Shown here one piece after another: positions 8,260-17,059 of a DNA stretch of 64,000 bases; the first letter of the stretch is position 1; each line of letters begins with the position of its first letter. The notes under the pieces are model-generated. The model was not told the origin of the DNA. It did not search any database and was given only the letters and a program-made list of their open reading frames with translations. Position numbers and translations under genes: made by a program. This DNA is from an uncultured Mobiluncus sp. (GTDB taxonomy: Bacteria; Actinomycetota; Actinomycetes; Actinomycetales; Actinomycetaceae), in the NCBI RefSeq assembly GCF_943914685.1, contig NZ_CALUCZ010000006.1:34757-98756 (forward strand), read 5' to 3'.

Positions 8260-9219
8260 GTGATTGTTGCGATTGTGGGACCGACCGCTACGGGAAAAAG
8301 TTACCTGGGGCTGGACTTCGCGCAGCGAGTGTCCCTTGACCCGGAGCTTAACGCCAGATTTCCGGGCGGTGTAGAGATTATTAGCGCGGACGCTTTCCAG
8401 CTTTACCGGGGCATGGACGTGGGTACGGCGAAAACCCCGGAATCTCAACGCCACGGGATTCCGCACCATCAGATAGACGTGCTGTGGCCCGATGCAGAAG
8501 CCTCGGTGGCGGCGTATCAGAGATATGCCCGCTCTGACGTGGAGGCGATTGCAACACGTGGAGCTTTACCCCTGGTAGTGGGGGGTAGCGGGCTGTATGT
8601 GCGGGCGCTACTGGATGTGCTGGAGTTTCCGCCCACCGACCCCACGGTTCGTGCCCGGTGGGAGGCGCAGGCGGAACAACTCGGGGCGTCCCAACTGCAC
8701 GAAATCTTGCAGCGCCAGGATCCGAAAGCAGCTGAAACCATTGAGCCGCTCAATGCACGCCGCCTGGTCAGGGCCTTGGAAGTCATGGAAATTACCGGGC
8801 GCCCATTTTCCGCGACTTTGCCACGCGGGGAATACTGGCAGCCTGACACCCACGTGTTTTATCTGACGCGAAACCTTGATGAACTGGATGAACGTATCAA
8901 CGCGCGTTCGCGCGAAATGTTTAGCCAAGGACTGCTTGAGGAAACGGCACGACTTGCTGCCGACCGGGTTCACCCCTTGGGTATCACCGCGCAAAAGGCC
9001 ACCGGGTACAGCCAGGCTCTGGCGGTGCTGCGCGGGGAGATGACGGTGGAGGACGGTATCGCGGCCACTGCGCTAGCGACTCGGCAGCTATCGCGGCGAC
9101 AAATCAAGTGGTTCCGCCGCGACAAACGAGCGGTGGAAGTCGCCTGGAGCTACCCGAGCTTAGAGGAACAGGGTCGGAGATTTTTTACGCAGGCTCGCAG
9201 CCAGATTCTGGGTCACTGA
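8260..9219 (+). CDS. miaA: tRNA dimethylallyltransferase
   Basis: A 319-residue isopentenyltransferase that attaches dimethylallyl to A37 of tRNAs reading UNN codons, the step before MiaB. The P-loop is GPTATGKS (residue 7-14), then SADAFQLYRGMDVGTAKT, VVGGSGLYVRALLD and the RRQIKWFRRDKR region near the C-terminus. It uses a GTG start. The last 60 bp overlap, tail to tail, the 3' end of the opposite-strand gene, so the two transcripts are complementary there. Confidence 0.95.
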   Translation: MIVAIVGPTATGKSYLGLDFAQRVSLDPELNARFPGGVEIISADAFQLYRGMDVGTAKTPESQRHGIPHHQIDVLWPDAEASVAAYQRYARSDVEAIATRGALPLVVGGSGLYVRALLDVLEFPPTDPTVRARWEAQAEQLGASQLHEILQRQDPKAAETIEPLNARRLVRALEVMEITGRPFSATLPRGEYWQPDTHVFYLTRNLDELDERINARSREMFSQGLLEETARLAADRVHPLGITAQKATGYSQALAVLRGEMTVEDGIAATALATRQLSRRQIKWFRRDKRAVEVAWSYPSLEEQGRRFFTQARSQILGH

Positions 9220-10089
9220 CATTCCCGCCACGATTTCCGTGTCTAACTGGCGTTCGCTCAGGCCCTCGCCCACGGAAACCAGGTAATCAAAACGCAGGTA
9301 GGGCTGGGTTCGCATTCCCAGAACAGAAGTCACGCCCAAGGCATTGAGAGTATTTAACTCATTGATGGCATCAAATAAGTTTTCGGCAGGAAACGGCTGT
9401 CCCAGCTCGACCAGCATGGAGGTGGACAGCCAGGTGTCTTCCCCGAATAGCCGCAGAACCATCAAGTCGTCCGAATCACGCAGTCGCAACACCGTGCCGT
9501 CGCGGTATACTCGCAGGTCGAGGCGGTCTGCTGCCTGGGCAACCGACTCCATACTGACCGGCGCGGTGAGAGAATTATCCGATAGGCCCGGAACAATGTG
9601 GACGATGTGCTGTTTGGGCAGCAGGCCATGATGGGAAAAGTCCGTTTCTGCGTCCAGCTCACAGGGAAAATCGGTTTCTACCCCGGAAAAGAAACGGTCA
9701 GCCATAATCAAAGCCAGCAACAGATGGGCTTCCAGCTGCTGGTCACCCATACCGACAGTGACCTGGGCGTTCGTCTGAGTACAGAGGTGATAATGATTAT
9801 TGTGCAGATAAGTCACCACTCGTGGACCGACAGCCTCGCGATTGTGGTGCAGGACGTAGGGCAGCAGCCGGGGGCGCTCGTGGACCGAAACCGTGGCGCG
9901 CCAGACCGAGCGCACGCGCAAGACTCCCGACACCAAGTCAATGTAACTGGTGGCGGTCGCGCCTGGCATCATCACCGTGCGCCTAGAGTCGTAAACGTCC
10001 ACCACATAGCTGCGAGAAGCGCCATCGAGGGCTTCGCAGATGCGTTCTAGTGTCACCACCCGCGGACGTTGAGCGGTCAACTGCGGCAT
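9160..10089 (-). CDS. YbjN-like protein with two tandem domains
   Basis: A 309-residue soluble protein. Two halves (about 12-150 and 180-300) each show the alternating strand-helix character of the YbjN / type III secretion chaperone-like fold: LERICEALDGASRSYVVDV in the first half and MESVAQAADRLDLRVYRDG in the second, each followed by a strand bundle. Function is unknown; actinobacterial homologues are often annotated as YbjN domain-containing or as sensory-transduction regulators. The ATG at 10089 lacks a clear ribosome site and may be leaderless. The 3' end overlaps miaA by 60 bp. The 10090-10261 gap upstream shows nothing recognisable. Confidence 0.7.
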   Translation of the reverse strand: MPQLTAQRPRVVTLERICEALDGASRSYVVDVYDSRRTVMMPGATATSYIDLVSGVLRVRSVWRATVSVHERPRLLPYVLHHNREAVGPRVVTYLHNNHYHLCTQTNAQVTVGMGDQQLEAHLLLALIMADRFFSGVETDFPCELDAETDFSHHGLLPKQHIVHIVPGLSDNSLTAPVSMESVAQAADRLDLRVYRDGTVLRLRDSDDLMVLRLFGEDTWLSTSMLVELGQPFPAENLFDAINELNTLNALGVTSVLGMRTQPYLRFDYLVSVGEGLSERQLDTEIVAGMSVTQNLAASLRKKSPTLFL

Positions 10090-10261
10090 AATTTAATGTT
10101 ACGGGCCAGGCTCGTGCTTTGGGTGAAAACGGGGAGTCGAATAATTGAGCCACCTCTAACGCCGCAGTTCACAAGGGAATCGGTCGTTTTGCCGGTGCCG
10201 CTCGCGCCGCGGTCGGAAGCCCGCGGTTTTGGTTCATCTGTCCAGAATGTCCGGGGGGCCC

Positions 10262-10906
10262 TCAAGCGGCGCTCCGGCGCAGCTGCAGCACCCGAAATCC
10301 TTTCGAAGAGGCGATTTTTTCCCCGGCCCAACCATGTTCGTTTAGATATGCCAAGAACGGATCGGATCCGAGGTTGCGTCCCATCACCAGGTAAGCGACT
10401 CCCTCTGGCTTTAAACGAGTTCGCCAGGCCTCCCACATTGCGTGCAGGGCTGTTTTGCCTACGCGCACCGGCGGGTTGGACCAGATGACATCTACGGAGT
10501 TTGGGCCCAAGGCGGCCAAAGCGTCGGCTTCGCTTAGGGCTTGGATATTGTGCAATCCGTTTGCGGCTGCGTTTGCCCTAGTCAGCTCCAGGGCGCGGGT
10601 GTTTACGTCTACGGCGTAAACCTGGGCGGAGGGCCGCTCGGCGGCTAAAGTCAGTGCCAACGGTCCCCATCCGCAGCCCACATCGACGAAAACTCCTGAA
10701 CCTCCCAGCTCTGACTGGGAAGGTAGAGGGGGAACCTTACGTAATAGCACCTCTGTGCCCTTGTCCAAACCGTGACCAGAAAAAACCCCGTGAGCAGTAG
10801 TGATGCGAAAATCATGACCGGCTATGGAAACGGTCAATTCCCTAGTAGATTCCTCGGAATGGGGAGTGGCTGCGAAATAGTGCTCGCCGGCAGACTGCGG
10901 ACTCAA
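10262..10906 (-). CDS. Class I SAM-dependent methyltransferase, RsmC/RsmG-like small domain
   Basis: A 214-residue methyltransferase. The SAM-binding motif I is VDVGCGWGPLAL (about residue 73-84), an acidic ribose contact follows in YAVDVNTRAL, and the catalytic motif is SNPPVRVG, the NPP(Y/F) loop of N-methyltransferases of guanine or adenine. HFRITT-like DFRITTAHGVFSGHGLDKG matches the RsmC C-domain, so 16S rRNA G1207 methylation is the best guess. It starts at TTG behind a strong AGGAGG, 18 bp after the upstream membrane-protein gene, so the two likely form an operon. Confidence 0.85.
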   Translation of the reverse strand: MSPQSAGEHYFAATPHSEESTRELTVSIAGHDFRITTAHGVFSGHGLDKGTEVLLRKVPPLPSQSELGGSGVFVDVGCGWGPLALTLAAERPSAQVYAVDVNTRALELTRANAAANGLHNIQALSEADALAALGPNSVDVIWSNPPVRVGKTALHAMWEAWRTRLKPEGVAYLVMGRNLGSDPFLAYLNEHGWAGEKIASSKGFRVLQLRRSAA

Positions 10907-10924
10907 ATGGCCTCCTCATGTGTC

Positions 10925-11905
10925 TCAAAAAAGTTTAGCGACCACGTGGCTGATTAACGAAGTGAGCACGCTGACGATTAGCCCCAACAGGAACGCTCCT
11001 AAGACGCTGTGTGTAAAGAAAAATAGGCAAGCGCCGGCGCCCACGGCAGAAAGTACGAACTCAATCATCCACTCCAGCAGCTGCGGAATATTCAGGCGCA
11101 ACGCCACGGCTTGTGCCGCTTCGTCCAAAACGACTAAAACGACCGTGACCAGTAACGATAGGCCGAGGTAGGGCCAAAAGTCTTCAAAAATAATGGCGAT
11201 TTCTTGCGGACCCCAGCCGGAGAGCAGCAATACGCACAGCGTAGGAATCGTCAGCACCAGCAGGTTTCCCAGCAGTCGTGCCACGATGCTGGCGACTTCC
11301 AGTGGAGAGCGCGCGCCGTCCGATTCCGGGGGACGGTTCGAGGGGGCGCCGTGCTCTAAGTGCTGCGAACTGCGTTGTGCACGGCCTGGAATGATGGGTT
11401 TTTGTGCCGCTTTGGGGCGGTCGGCAGAAGAGGTGTCGGGTGCGTCAGCGGTTTTCCCCTTTGTTGTCTGCGGGGTCGATGCCGGGGCGCTAAAGGTCGG
11501 AGCGCCGGGTTGGGGATAGACCGTTTCGTCCGCGGTCGTTTCTGGAGTTGCCGGTGGAGCGGCGTTCTGAGCAGCGGGGTGGGCCGGAGCTTCTATTTCG
11601 GCAGGCTGTGAGGGGTTCGTGGCGGTTCTAGCGGGACCGGAATCAATGGTCTTCGGCTTGGTTCGGCGTAGTCGTTCGGGAACCATGATGGTGGAATCGA
11701 GTTCAGCCGCTTCGAGGATGATTTCTTCCTCGGAGCGCCAGTCAGGCACGTTAAACAGAGCCTTGTGGCGTTTTTTGAGGCGTTCATCGGCGGGACTGGG
11801 GACGGGAGCCGTGCGGGGGAGCGACTGGCCGAATGGGGACGCACGCCGAGCAGACGGAGCGTCAAAATTTTCGTCTCCGGGGTCCGTTGTATCCTTTAAA
11901 ACCAA
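10925..11905 (-). CDS. Membrane protein with long Pro/Ala-rich cytoplasmic region, unknown function
   Basis: A 326-residue protein. Residues 1-205 are hydrophilic and low-complexity, rich in Pro, Ala and Thr, and probably disordered. The last 120 residues hold about four hydrophobic segments (LLGNLLVLTIPTLCVLLLSG, YLGLSLLVTVVLVVL, AGACLFFFTHSVLGAFLLG, LIVSVLTSLISHVV). There is no signal peptide. I do not recognise a family. The TTG start sits behind AAAGG. It is divergent from hflX and co-directional with the methyltransferase gene. Confidence 0.6.
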   Translation of the reverse strand: MVLKDTTDPGDENFDAPSARRASPFGQSLPRTAPVPSPADERLKKRHKALFNVPDWRSEEEIILEAAELDSTIMVPERLRRTKPKTIDSGPARTATNPSQPAEIEAPAHPAAQNAAPPATPETTADETVYPQPGAPTFSAPASTPQTTKGKTADAPDTSSADRPKAAQKPIIPGRAQRSSQHLEHGAPSNRPPESDGARSPLEVASIVARLLGNLLVLTIPTLCVLLLSGWGPQEIAIIFEDFWPYLGLSLLVTVVLVVLDEAAQAVALRLNIPQLLEWMIEFVLSAVGAGACLFFFTHSVLGAFLLGLIVSVLTSLISHVVAKLF

Positions 11906-11920
11906 AGCTCAAACCTTTAC

Positions 11921-11948
11921 TTGCATGGGCTGGGAGATACCCTAAATT
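11921..11948 (+). promoter_or_regulatory. Possible sigma-A-type promoter for hflX
   Basis: TTGCAT (11921-11926) and TAAATT (11943-11948) are separated by 16 bp, just upstream of the chosen hflX start at 11969. The match is partial and unproven, but it argues against a start codon at 11921. Confidence 0.3.
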
Positions 11949-11968
11949 CTAGGCGGAAGGACTATAAC

Positions 11969-13501
11969 TTGCAGGAAAACACGGAGGATTGCCCAAACTT
12001 GGGTTTCCTTTCGCCCGCTGCTGTTGGTGCGCCGTCGGCGGGAGATCAGCCCGTGCTGGTTAATCCGACTCGGTCTCAGCCTGAAACTGCTGAACAAGCC
12101 CAGCGGTGGGCCGACCGCTATGCCTTGGGGCGAGTGGAATCCATCGGTTCTGAGCTGCAGGACATCAGCGAGGTGGAATACCGTGAAGTTCGCCTGGAAA
12201 AAGTCATTTTGGTGGGGATTTTTGCCGCCGACCGAGACGAGGCGGAATTGTCACTACAAGAGCTTGCCGCCTTGGCGAAAACGGCGGGAGCCGTCGTGCT
12301 GGCCGGGCTGTTACAGCGGCGCGAGAAACCTGACGTGGCGACTTTCCTGGGACGGGGTAAAGCCCACGAACTGCAAGCTCAGGTGGCGGCTCTGGGGGCA
12401 GATACGGTCATCGTCGATGATGAGTTAGCTCCCAGTCAGCGTCGCGCCCTTGAGGACGTGGTAAAAGTCAAGGTCATTGACCGTACCGCCCTCATTTTGG
12501 ATATTTTTGCCCAGCACGCCACCTCGCGGGAGGGTAAAGCTCAGGTGGAACTGGCCCAACTGGAATACTTGTTGCCGAGGTTGCGCGGCTGGGGTGAATC
12601 GATGAGCCGGCAAGCCGGGGGACGTGCCGCCGCCGGGGAAGGTATCGGCGCGCGCGGACCTGGTGAAACCAAGATTGAACTCGATCGGCGCCGAATTCGG
12701 TCCCGGATGGCTCGGCTGCGGCGTACCATAAAGTCTTTGGCTCCGACTCGTGAGGCGAAACGAGCCAGCCGTAGGGCTGGGGGAGTACCCGCGGTGGCCA
12801 TTGTGGGCTATACCAACGCGGGCAAGTCCTCGCTGCTGAATCGGTTGGCGGGGGCTAATCTGCTGGTGCATGATGCCCTGTTTGCTACCCTTGACCCCAG
12901 CGTGCGCCGGACCCAGACTCCCCAGGGGCGGGAATATACGCTGACAGATACGGTTGGGTTCGTGCGGCGCCTGCCTACCGAGCTCGTGGAAGCTTTTCGT
13001 TCCACTTTGGAAGAGACCGCTATGGCTGATTTGATTTTGCACGTCGTGGACGGTTCCAACCCCAATCCGTTAGCGCAAGTCGCGGCCGTGGATACCACCC
13101 TGGAAGCTGTGGAGGGTATCGAGGACGTCCCGGTCATGATGGTGGTAAACAAAATCGATCAGGCTTCGGCTCCCGCCCTCGCGCTGTTGCGTCATTCCCT
13201 CCCGGAGGCATACTACGTTTCCGCTCGGACCGGGGAAGGTATCGAGGCGCTACAGGAAGCTATCGCGGCCCACCTGCCTTGGCCAGGGCAGCGGGTTCGG
13301 GTGGTGGTGAAGTGGCAAAACACGGGTCTGCTGGAACGGATTTATCGTGACGGTAAACTCTTGACCCGCCAGAATCGTGAGGACGGCACGTTCGTAGACG
13401 CCTGGGTCCCCCCGGCTTTGGGGGCAAAACTGCTTGACCAGGCGATGGAAGATAATCACGGAATCAGTGAGGGGGTCGACAATGACGCAAACGATAGATG
13501 A
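11969..13501 (+). CDS. hflX: Ribosome-splitting GTPase HflX
   Basis: A 510-residue GTPase of the Obg-HflX class that binds the large ribosomal subunit and rescues stalled ribosomes. An N-terminal HflX domain (DRDEAELSLQELAALAKTAG; FLGRGKAHEL) is followed by a helical linker (RGPGETKIELDRRRIR) and the G domain: G1 GYTNAGKS, G3 DTVGF, G4 NKID. An earlier TTG at 11921 extends the frame, but the TTG at 11969 has GGAAGGA seven bases upstream and is preferred. The last 20 bases overlap the next gene. Confidence 0.93.
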   Translation: MQENTEDCPNLGFLSPAAVGAPSAGDQPVLVNPTRSQPETAEQAQRWADRYALGRVESIGSELQDISEVEYREVRLEKVILVGIFAADRDEAELSLQELAALAKTAGAVVLAGLLQRREKPDVATFLGRGKAHELQAQVAALGADTVIVDDELAPSQRRALEDVVKVKVIDRTALILDIFAQHATSREGKAQVELAQLEYLLPRLRGWGESMSRQAGGRAAAGEGIGARGPGETKIELDRRRIRSRMARLRRTIKSLAPTREAKRASRRAGGVPAVAIVGYTNAGKSSLLNRLAGANLLVHDALFATLDPSVRRTQTPQGREYTLTDTVGFVRRLPTELVEAFRSTLEETAMADLILHVVDGSNPNPLAQVAAVDTTLEAVEGIEDVPVMMVVNKIDQASAPALALLRHSLPEAYYVSARTGEGIEALQEAIAAHLPWPGQRVRVVVKWQNTGLLERIYRDGKLLTRQNREDGTFVDAWVPPALGAKLLDQAMEDNHGISEGVDNDANDR

Positions 13502-15587
13502 TGACACCGCGGACACATCCGACGTGGAGACAGGCGCATTTTCGGACTATGTTCCCAGTTCAGAGCTGCAGAAGGTTCTGACTGAGGCGGTATCTTTATT
13601 GGGAGGCAGTGAGCGTCCGGGTCAGGTTGCGATGGCGGCTGCGGTGGAACAAACGCTGCACTCAGATGGCAAATTAGCAGTTCAAGCGGGGACTGGAACT
13701 GGGAAATCCCTGGGATATTTACTGCCTGCGCTGCTGTATTGCCTGCACGAGGACGCCAGAGTGGTCATTTCAACCGCAACGTTGGCCCTGCAAAACCAAA
13801 TCATCACTAAGGACGCCCCCCTGGCAGTGGAGGCGGTGAAAAACGTGACCGGCTCAGAGCTGCGCGTGGAGGTGCTCAAAGGCTGGCAAAACTATGTCTG
13901 CCTGCATAAGTTGAACGGCGGTTACGCGGGCAGCGAGGACGATTTATTTTCCGCCATGGAAGATTCCCTTATCCCTACTGCTGGCGGGAGCGCAGAGGCT
14001 GCCACGGAGCAGGGAATGAAGACCGCGCGGCAAATGCGGGGATTTGCCGCTGAGACGAAAAAACTTTACGAATGGGCTCGAGAAACCACGACCGGGGACC
14101 GGGACGAAGCCCCGCGCGGTATCGGTGCTCGGGCCTGGCGGCAAGTTTCCCTGTCCAGCTTGGAATGCGTCGGGGAAAAATGCCCGTTCCGTTCCGAATG
14201 TTTCCAGGTTTCGGCTCGCGACAAGGCAGCGTTGGCGCAGGTGGTAGTGACTAACCACGCCATGATTGGGCTGGAGGCCGCGGGAAAACAGAATCCGTTG
14301 CCCCCGTGTGAGGCCATCATTGTTGATGAGGCTCATGAACTGGCCGAAAGGGTACGTTCTCAGGCGTCTACTGAGTTCAGTGCCAACATGTTGGCAACCT
14401 GTGCCAAAGCGGCGGGCAGTTTGGGGGTTTCTGGCAGCGAGGAACTCACTCAGCAAGCCGTCATGCTGGGCGTGGCGCTGCAGAATCTGGAAGATGGCCG
14501 TTTCACACAAATGCCTGAGGCAGTAGCGGAATGTCGGTTGCTGGCTCTGCCACCTTTGAAAGCTGCCTTAGCCGAGTTGAGTGCGAAGGGCGGATCCGAC
14601 GCGGGTTCGGACGGCGAAAAACACGTGGATGCGGCGAAAATCGCCGTCGCAAAAGCGGCTCTGACCAGCCTGTTAGATACGCTTGAGACGATGACCCCGG
14701 AATCGGTCGCGAACGGCGAAACGATTCTGTGGCTGAGTCGGGGACGCGATGGCGACCAGGAACCCCGGCTCTACACCGCTCCGCTGGACGTGGCCGGAAA
14801 GCTCGCGAATCGATTGTGGAGTGAACACGCCATTATCGCTACCTCAGCTACGCTCAAACTGGGGGGCACATTTACGCCGCTCATGCACAAGATGGGTTTG
14901 CAGCTCGATGAACCGCAGCCGGAAGCTTTAGATGTTGGCTCGCCGTTTCGCCACGATCGGCAGGGCATTTTGTATCTGGCTCGGGACTTACCAGCTCCTA
15001 CTCGCGGGGAGCACCCGGAAGTGTTTTGGGATCGGCTGGTCGAGCTGGTTGAGGCCTCGGGAGGCGGGGCGTTGGGGCTGTTTTCCTCACACAAGATGGC
15101 CGAGCGGGCGGGGGAAGTGCTTCGGGAACGCACCGATTTGCCCATCATGGTCCAAGGCGAGGATTCCATGGCAGCCTTGGTCAAAGATATGCGCGAAGAC
15201 ACTTCCGCCTGCTTGATGGGGACGCTTTCGCTGTGGCAGGGGGTAGATTTACCTGGGAATACGTGTCGTTTGGTGCTGATTGACCGGATTCCTTTCCCGG
15301 TTCCCAGCGATCCGGTTATCGAGGCCCGCTGTGCCGCGGTCAAGCGCGCCGGGGGCAGCGACTTTGTGGAAGTCTCCCTGACGCATGCTGCCTTGTTACT
15401 GGCACAAGGAACCGGGCGACTGCTGCGTTCCGCCGCGGACCGCGGGGTGGTGGCGGTATTGGATTCGCGTCTGGCCACCGCGCGGTATGGGGGATTTTTG
15501 CGAGCCTCCCTGCCACCCTTGTGGCCCACGGAGGACGCGCAGGTGGTGTTGGACGCTTTGCGGCGCCTGCACCAGCAAGTTCCCTAG
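13482..15587 (+). CDS. dinG: DinG/XPD-family ATP-dependent DNA helicase with Fe-S cluster
   Basis: A 701-residue superfamily 2 helicase, 5'-3' type by family. Walker A is GTGTGKSLGY (about residue 70), and the Walker B/DEAH box is IVDEAHEL near residue 281. Four Cys positioned as in XPD/DinG Fe-S domains appear in NYVCLHKL, LECVGEKC and SECFQV. C-terminal motifs include SATLKLGGTFTP, LWQGVDLPG and AQGTGRLLRS. The ATG at 13482 follows GAGGGGG and is preferred over one 48 bp upstream. The start lies inside the hflX 3' end, implying coupling. The 3' end faces lexA 20 bp away. A role in repair or in resolving R-loops is inferred from the family. Confidence 0.9.
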   Translation: MTQTIDDDTADTSDVETGAFSDYVPSSELQKVLTEAVSLLGGSERPGQVAMAAAVEQTLHSDGKLAVQAGTGTGKSLGYLLPALLYCLHEDARVVISTATLALQNQIITKDAPLAVEAVKNVTGSELRVEVLKGWQNYVCLHKLNGGYAGSEDDLFSAMEDSLIPTAGGSAEAATEQGMKTARQMRGFAAETKKLYEWARETTTGDRDEAPRGIGARAWRQVSLSSLECVGEKCPFRSECFQVSARDKAALAQVVVTNHAMIGLEAAGKQNPLPPCEAIIVDEAHELAERVRSQASTEFSANMLATCAKAAGSLGVSGSEELTQQAVMLGVALQNLEDGRFTQMPEAVAECRLLALPPLKAALAELSAKGGSDAGSDGEKHVDAAKIAVAKAALTSLLDTLETMTPESVANGETILWLSRGRDGDQEPRLYTAPLDVAGKLANRLWSEHAIIATSATLKLGGTFTPLMHKMGLQLDEPQPEALDVGSPFRHDRQGILYLARDLPAPTRGEHPEVFWDRLVELVEASGGGALGLFSSHKMAERAGEVLRERTDLPIMVQGEDSMAALVKDMREDTSACLMGTLSLWQGVDLPGNTCRLVLIDRIPFPVPSDPVIEARCAAVKRAGGSDFVEVSLTHAALLLAQGTGRLLRSAADRGVVAVLDSRLATARYGGFLRASLPPLWPTEDAQVVLDALRRLHQQVP

Positions 15588-15607
15588 GGGTGGGCGCAAC
15601 TCAAACG

Positions 15608-16291
15608 TTACAGGGAACGGATTACCGTGACGACCTTGCCCAAGATGGTGGCCGCATCGCCGGGAATAGGTGCGTAGTTATCGTTGTGGGGCAGCAACCA
15701 AACGTGCCCGTCGGCGCGGGAAAACTCTTTCACTGTGGCCTCGCCGTCAATCATCGCCGCCACGATTTCCCCGTTGCGCGCTTCGCTCTGATGGCGCACT
15801 ACGACCCAATCGCCGTCTAAAATGCCGCCGTCCTGCATAGATTCGCCCTTCACTGCGAGCATGAACAGTTCTCCGGAACCGGTGAAGCGCCGGGACAGGG
15901 CGAACGTGTCCTCGACCATTTCCTCTGCCGTGATGGGGGCGCCCGCGGCAATCTGTCCGACCAGAGGAACCGCGGTCTCCGCCGCGGTGTCAGCGATACC
16001 CACCGGAATAGTGGTGACGGTGGCAGGCGGTGCCGCGCCGGGTGCCGGATTTGGCTGAGAAGTTTCTATTCCCTCAGGAAGTTTCACGAATTCCAAGGCG
16101 CGCGGAGTGTTAGGGGCGCGGCGCAGGTAGCCCTTTTTGGTCAGCACATCGAGGTGGTGTTTGACCGAGGAGGGAGAGGATAGCCCCATGGCCTCAGCGA
16201 GTTCGCGTACCGAGGGGGGGTAGGCGAGCTTTTGACTGAGTTGGTACAAAGTCGTCAAAACTTCCTGTTGTCTTTTGGTCAGGTCGCTCAC
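15608..16291 (-). CDS. lexA: SOS repressor LexA
   Basis: A 227-residue repressor-protease. Residues of about 1-70 form the winged helix (DLTKRQQEVLTTLYQLSQKL, then PSVRELAEAMGLSSPSSVKHH). The self-cleavage site is Ala-Gly in IAAGAPITAEE, the catalytic Ser is in KGESMQDGG and the catalytic Lys is in ATVKEFSR. The frame is open to 16453, but the GTG at 16291 has GGAG at good spacing, and a longer protein would be encoded by the operator DNA itself. Three LexA boxes upstream indicate autoregulation. Confidence 0.93.
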   Translation of the reverse strand: MSDLTKRQQEVLTTLYQLSQKLAYPPSVRELAEAMGLSSPSSVKHHLDVLTKKGYLRRAPNTPRALEFVKLPEGIETSQPNPAPGAAPPATVTTIPVGIADTAAETAVPLVGQIAAGAPITAEEMVEDTFALSRRFTGSGELFMLAVKGESMQDGGILDGDWVVVRHQSEARNGEIVAAMIDGEATVKEFSRADGHVWLLPHNDNYAPIPGDAATILGKVVTVIRSL

Positions 16292-16423
16292 GGGTGCTCC
16301 TTTATCTGAGTACTTTGCGCGGGCTAGCTGGCAAAAAGCCGTCTGCGGGAACTGCCGGATTTTCGTCTCCGGGGTCCATGTCAGACTGGCAATTGTCAGG
16401 CTAACTGCGGTCAAAATTAATAT

Positions 16424-16509
16424 TCGCACAAATGTTCGATTTTGACTCGACAACGCGCCGGCAATGGTTTATATTATACGTACAGATGTTCGAACGAACA
16501 AATGTTCGA
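16424..16509. promoter_or_regulatory. Three LexA boxes between lexA and the LysM gene
   Basis: Box A at 16424-16439 reads TCGCAC-AAAT-GTTCGA, with one mismatch to TCGAAC-N4-GTTCGA. Box B at 16478-16493 keeps only the right half-site fully (ACGTAC-AGAT-GTTCGA). Box C at 16494-16509 reads ACGAAC-AAAT-GTTCGA, with one mismatch. B and C are directly adjacent, so two LexA dimers could bind side by side. The cluster serves both divergent genes. Confidence 0.8.
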
Positions 16510-16527
16510 ATGAATGGAGGGATTACC

Positions 16528-16965
16528 ATGACAGCTGTTTTGGCACCGACTTTTGAGGTTAGCGAGCTCGCTCCGAATCACCCGGCGGTGCGTGCTTTCA
16601 GAGCCCGCCAATCGCGCCCGGCTTACCTGCGTTTGGTTCCGAAGGCACCGGCGTCACCCGCTGTGGTTGCGCGACCGGTTTTGTCGTGGGATGCCGTGGC
16701 CTTGCGCGTGGGGCTGTTTATTCTGGCTGCCCTCGTGATGGTGTTCCTGGGTATGGTGTTGGGACTGGGCCTCAGTCCTGATTTCGTTCCTACGGATTTT
16801 ACGCAACACACAGTCGTGCCGGGCGATACGCTGTGGGATATTGCCGCGGCTAATGCCACCGGTGTGCCCACTGATGAGGTCTTGGCAGACATGATGGACG
16901 CAAATGCCCTAGACGCGGGTTCCGTGCTGAATACTGGGCAAACGGTGTTGGTTCCGGTTTATTAA
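16528..16965 (+). CDS. SOS-induced LysM membrane protein (Rv2719c-like)
   Basis: A 145-residue protein. A cytoplasmic N-terminus is followed by one membrane segment (about residue 52-74, LRVGLFILAALVMVFLGMVL) and an extracytoplasmic LysM domain (HTVVPGDTLWDIAAANATG, ending in GQTVLVPVY) that binds peptidoglycan. The same layout next to lexA and nrdR is found in mycobacteria, where the SOS-induced LysM protein Rv2719c delays cell division; that role is inferred here by synteny. The ATG at 16528 follows GGAGG. Two LexA boxes sit immediately upstream. Confidence 0.82.
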   Translation: MTAVLAPTFEVSELAPNHPAVRAFRARQSRPAYLRLVPKAPASPAVVARPVLSWDAVALRVGLFILAALVMVFLGMVLGLGLSPDFVPTDFTQHTVVPGDTLWDIAAANATGVPTDEVLADMMDANALDAGSVLNTGQTVLVPVY

Positions 16966-17059
16966 AATGATTGGGTTCAGCCCGACTCTTCAGCTTGCGA
17001 AAACTTCGGTTTGCACTTACGGTGAAACCTGTAGTCTTGCAGCGGTGAAGGAGGGCGAC

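Noticed and set aside
10090..10261. Possible tRNA or small RNA
   Set aside because: I could not fold a cloverleaf or find conserved tRNA T-arm or anticodon features on either strand.
15608..16453. A 281-residue version of LexA beginning at 16453
   Set aside because: The extra N-terminus is encoded by LexA-box DNA and has no family match; the GTG at 16291 with GGAG gives the canonical protein.
16967..17059. N-terminal extension of NrdR
   Set aside because: NrdR proteins start at MHCPFC; the GTG at 17060 has a good ribosome site.
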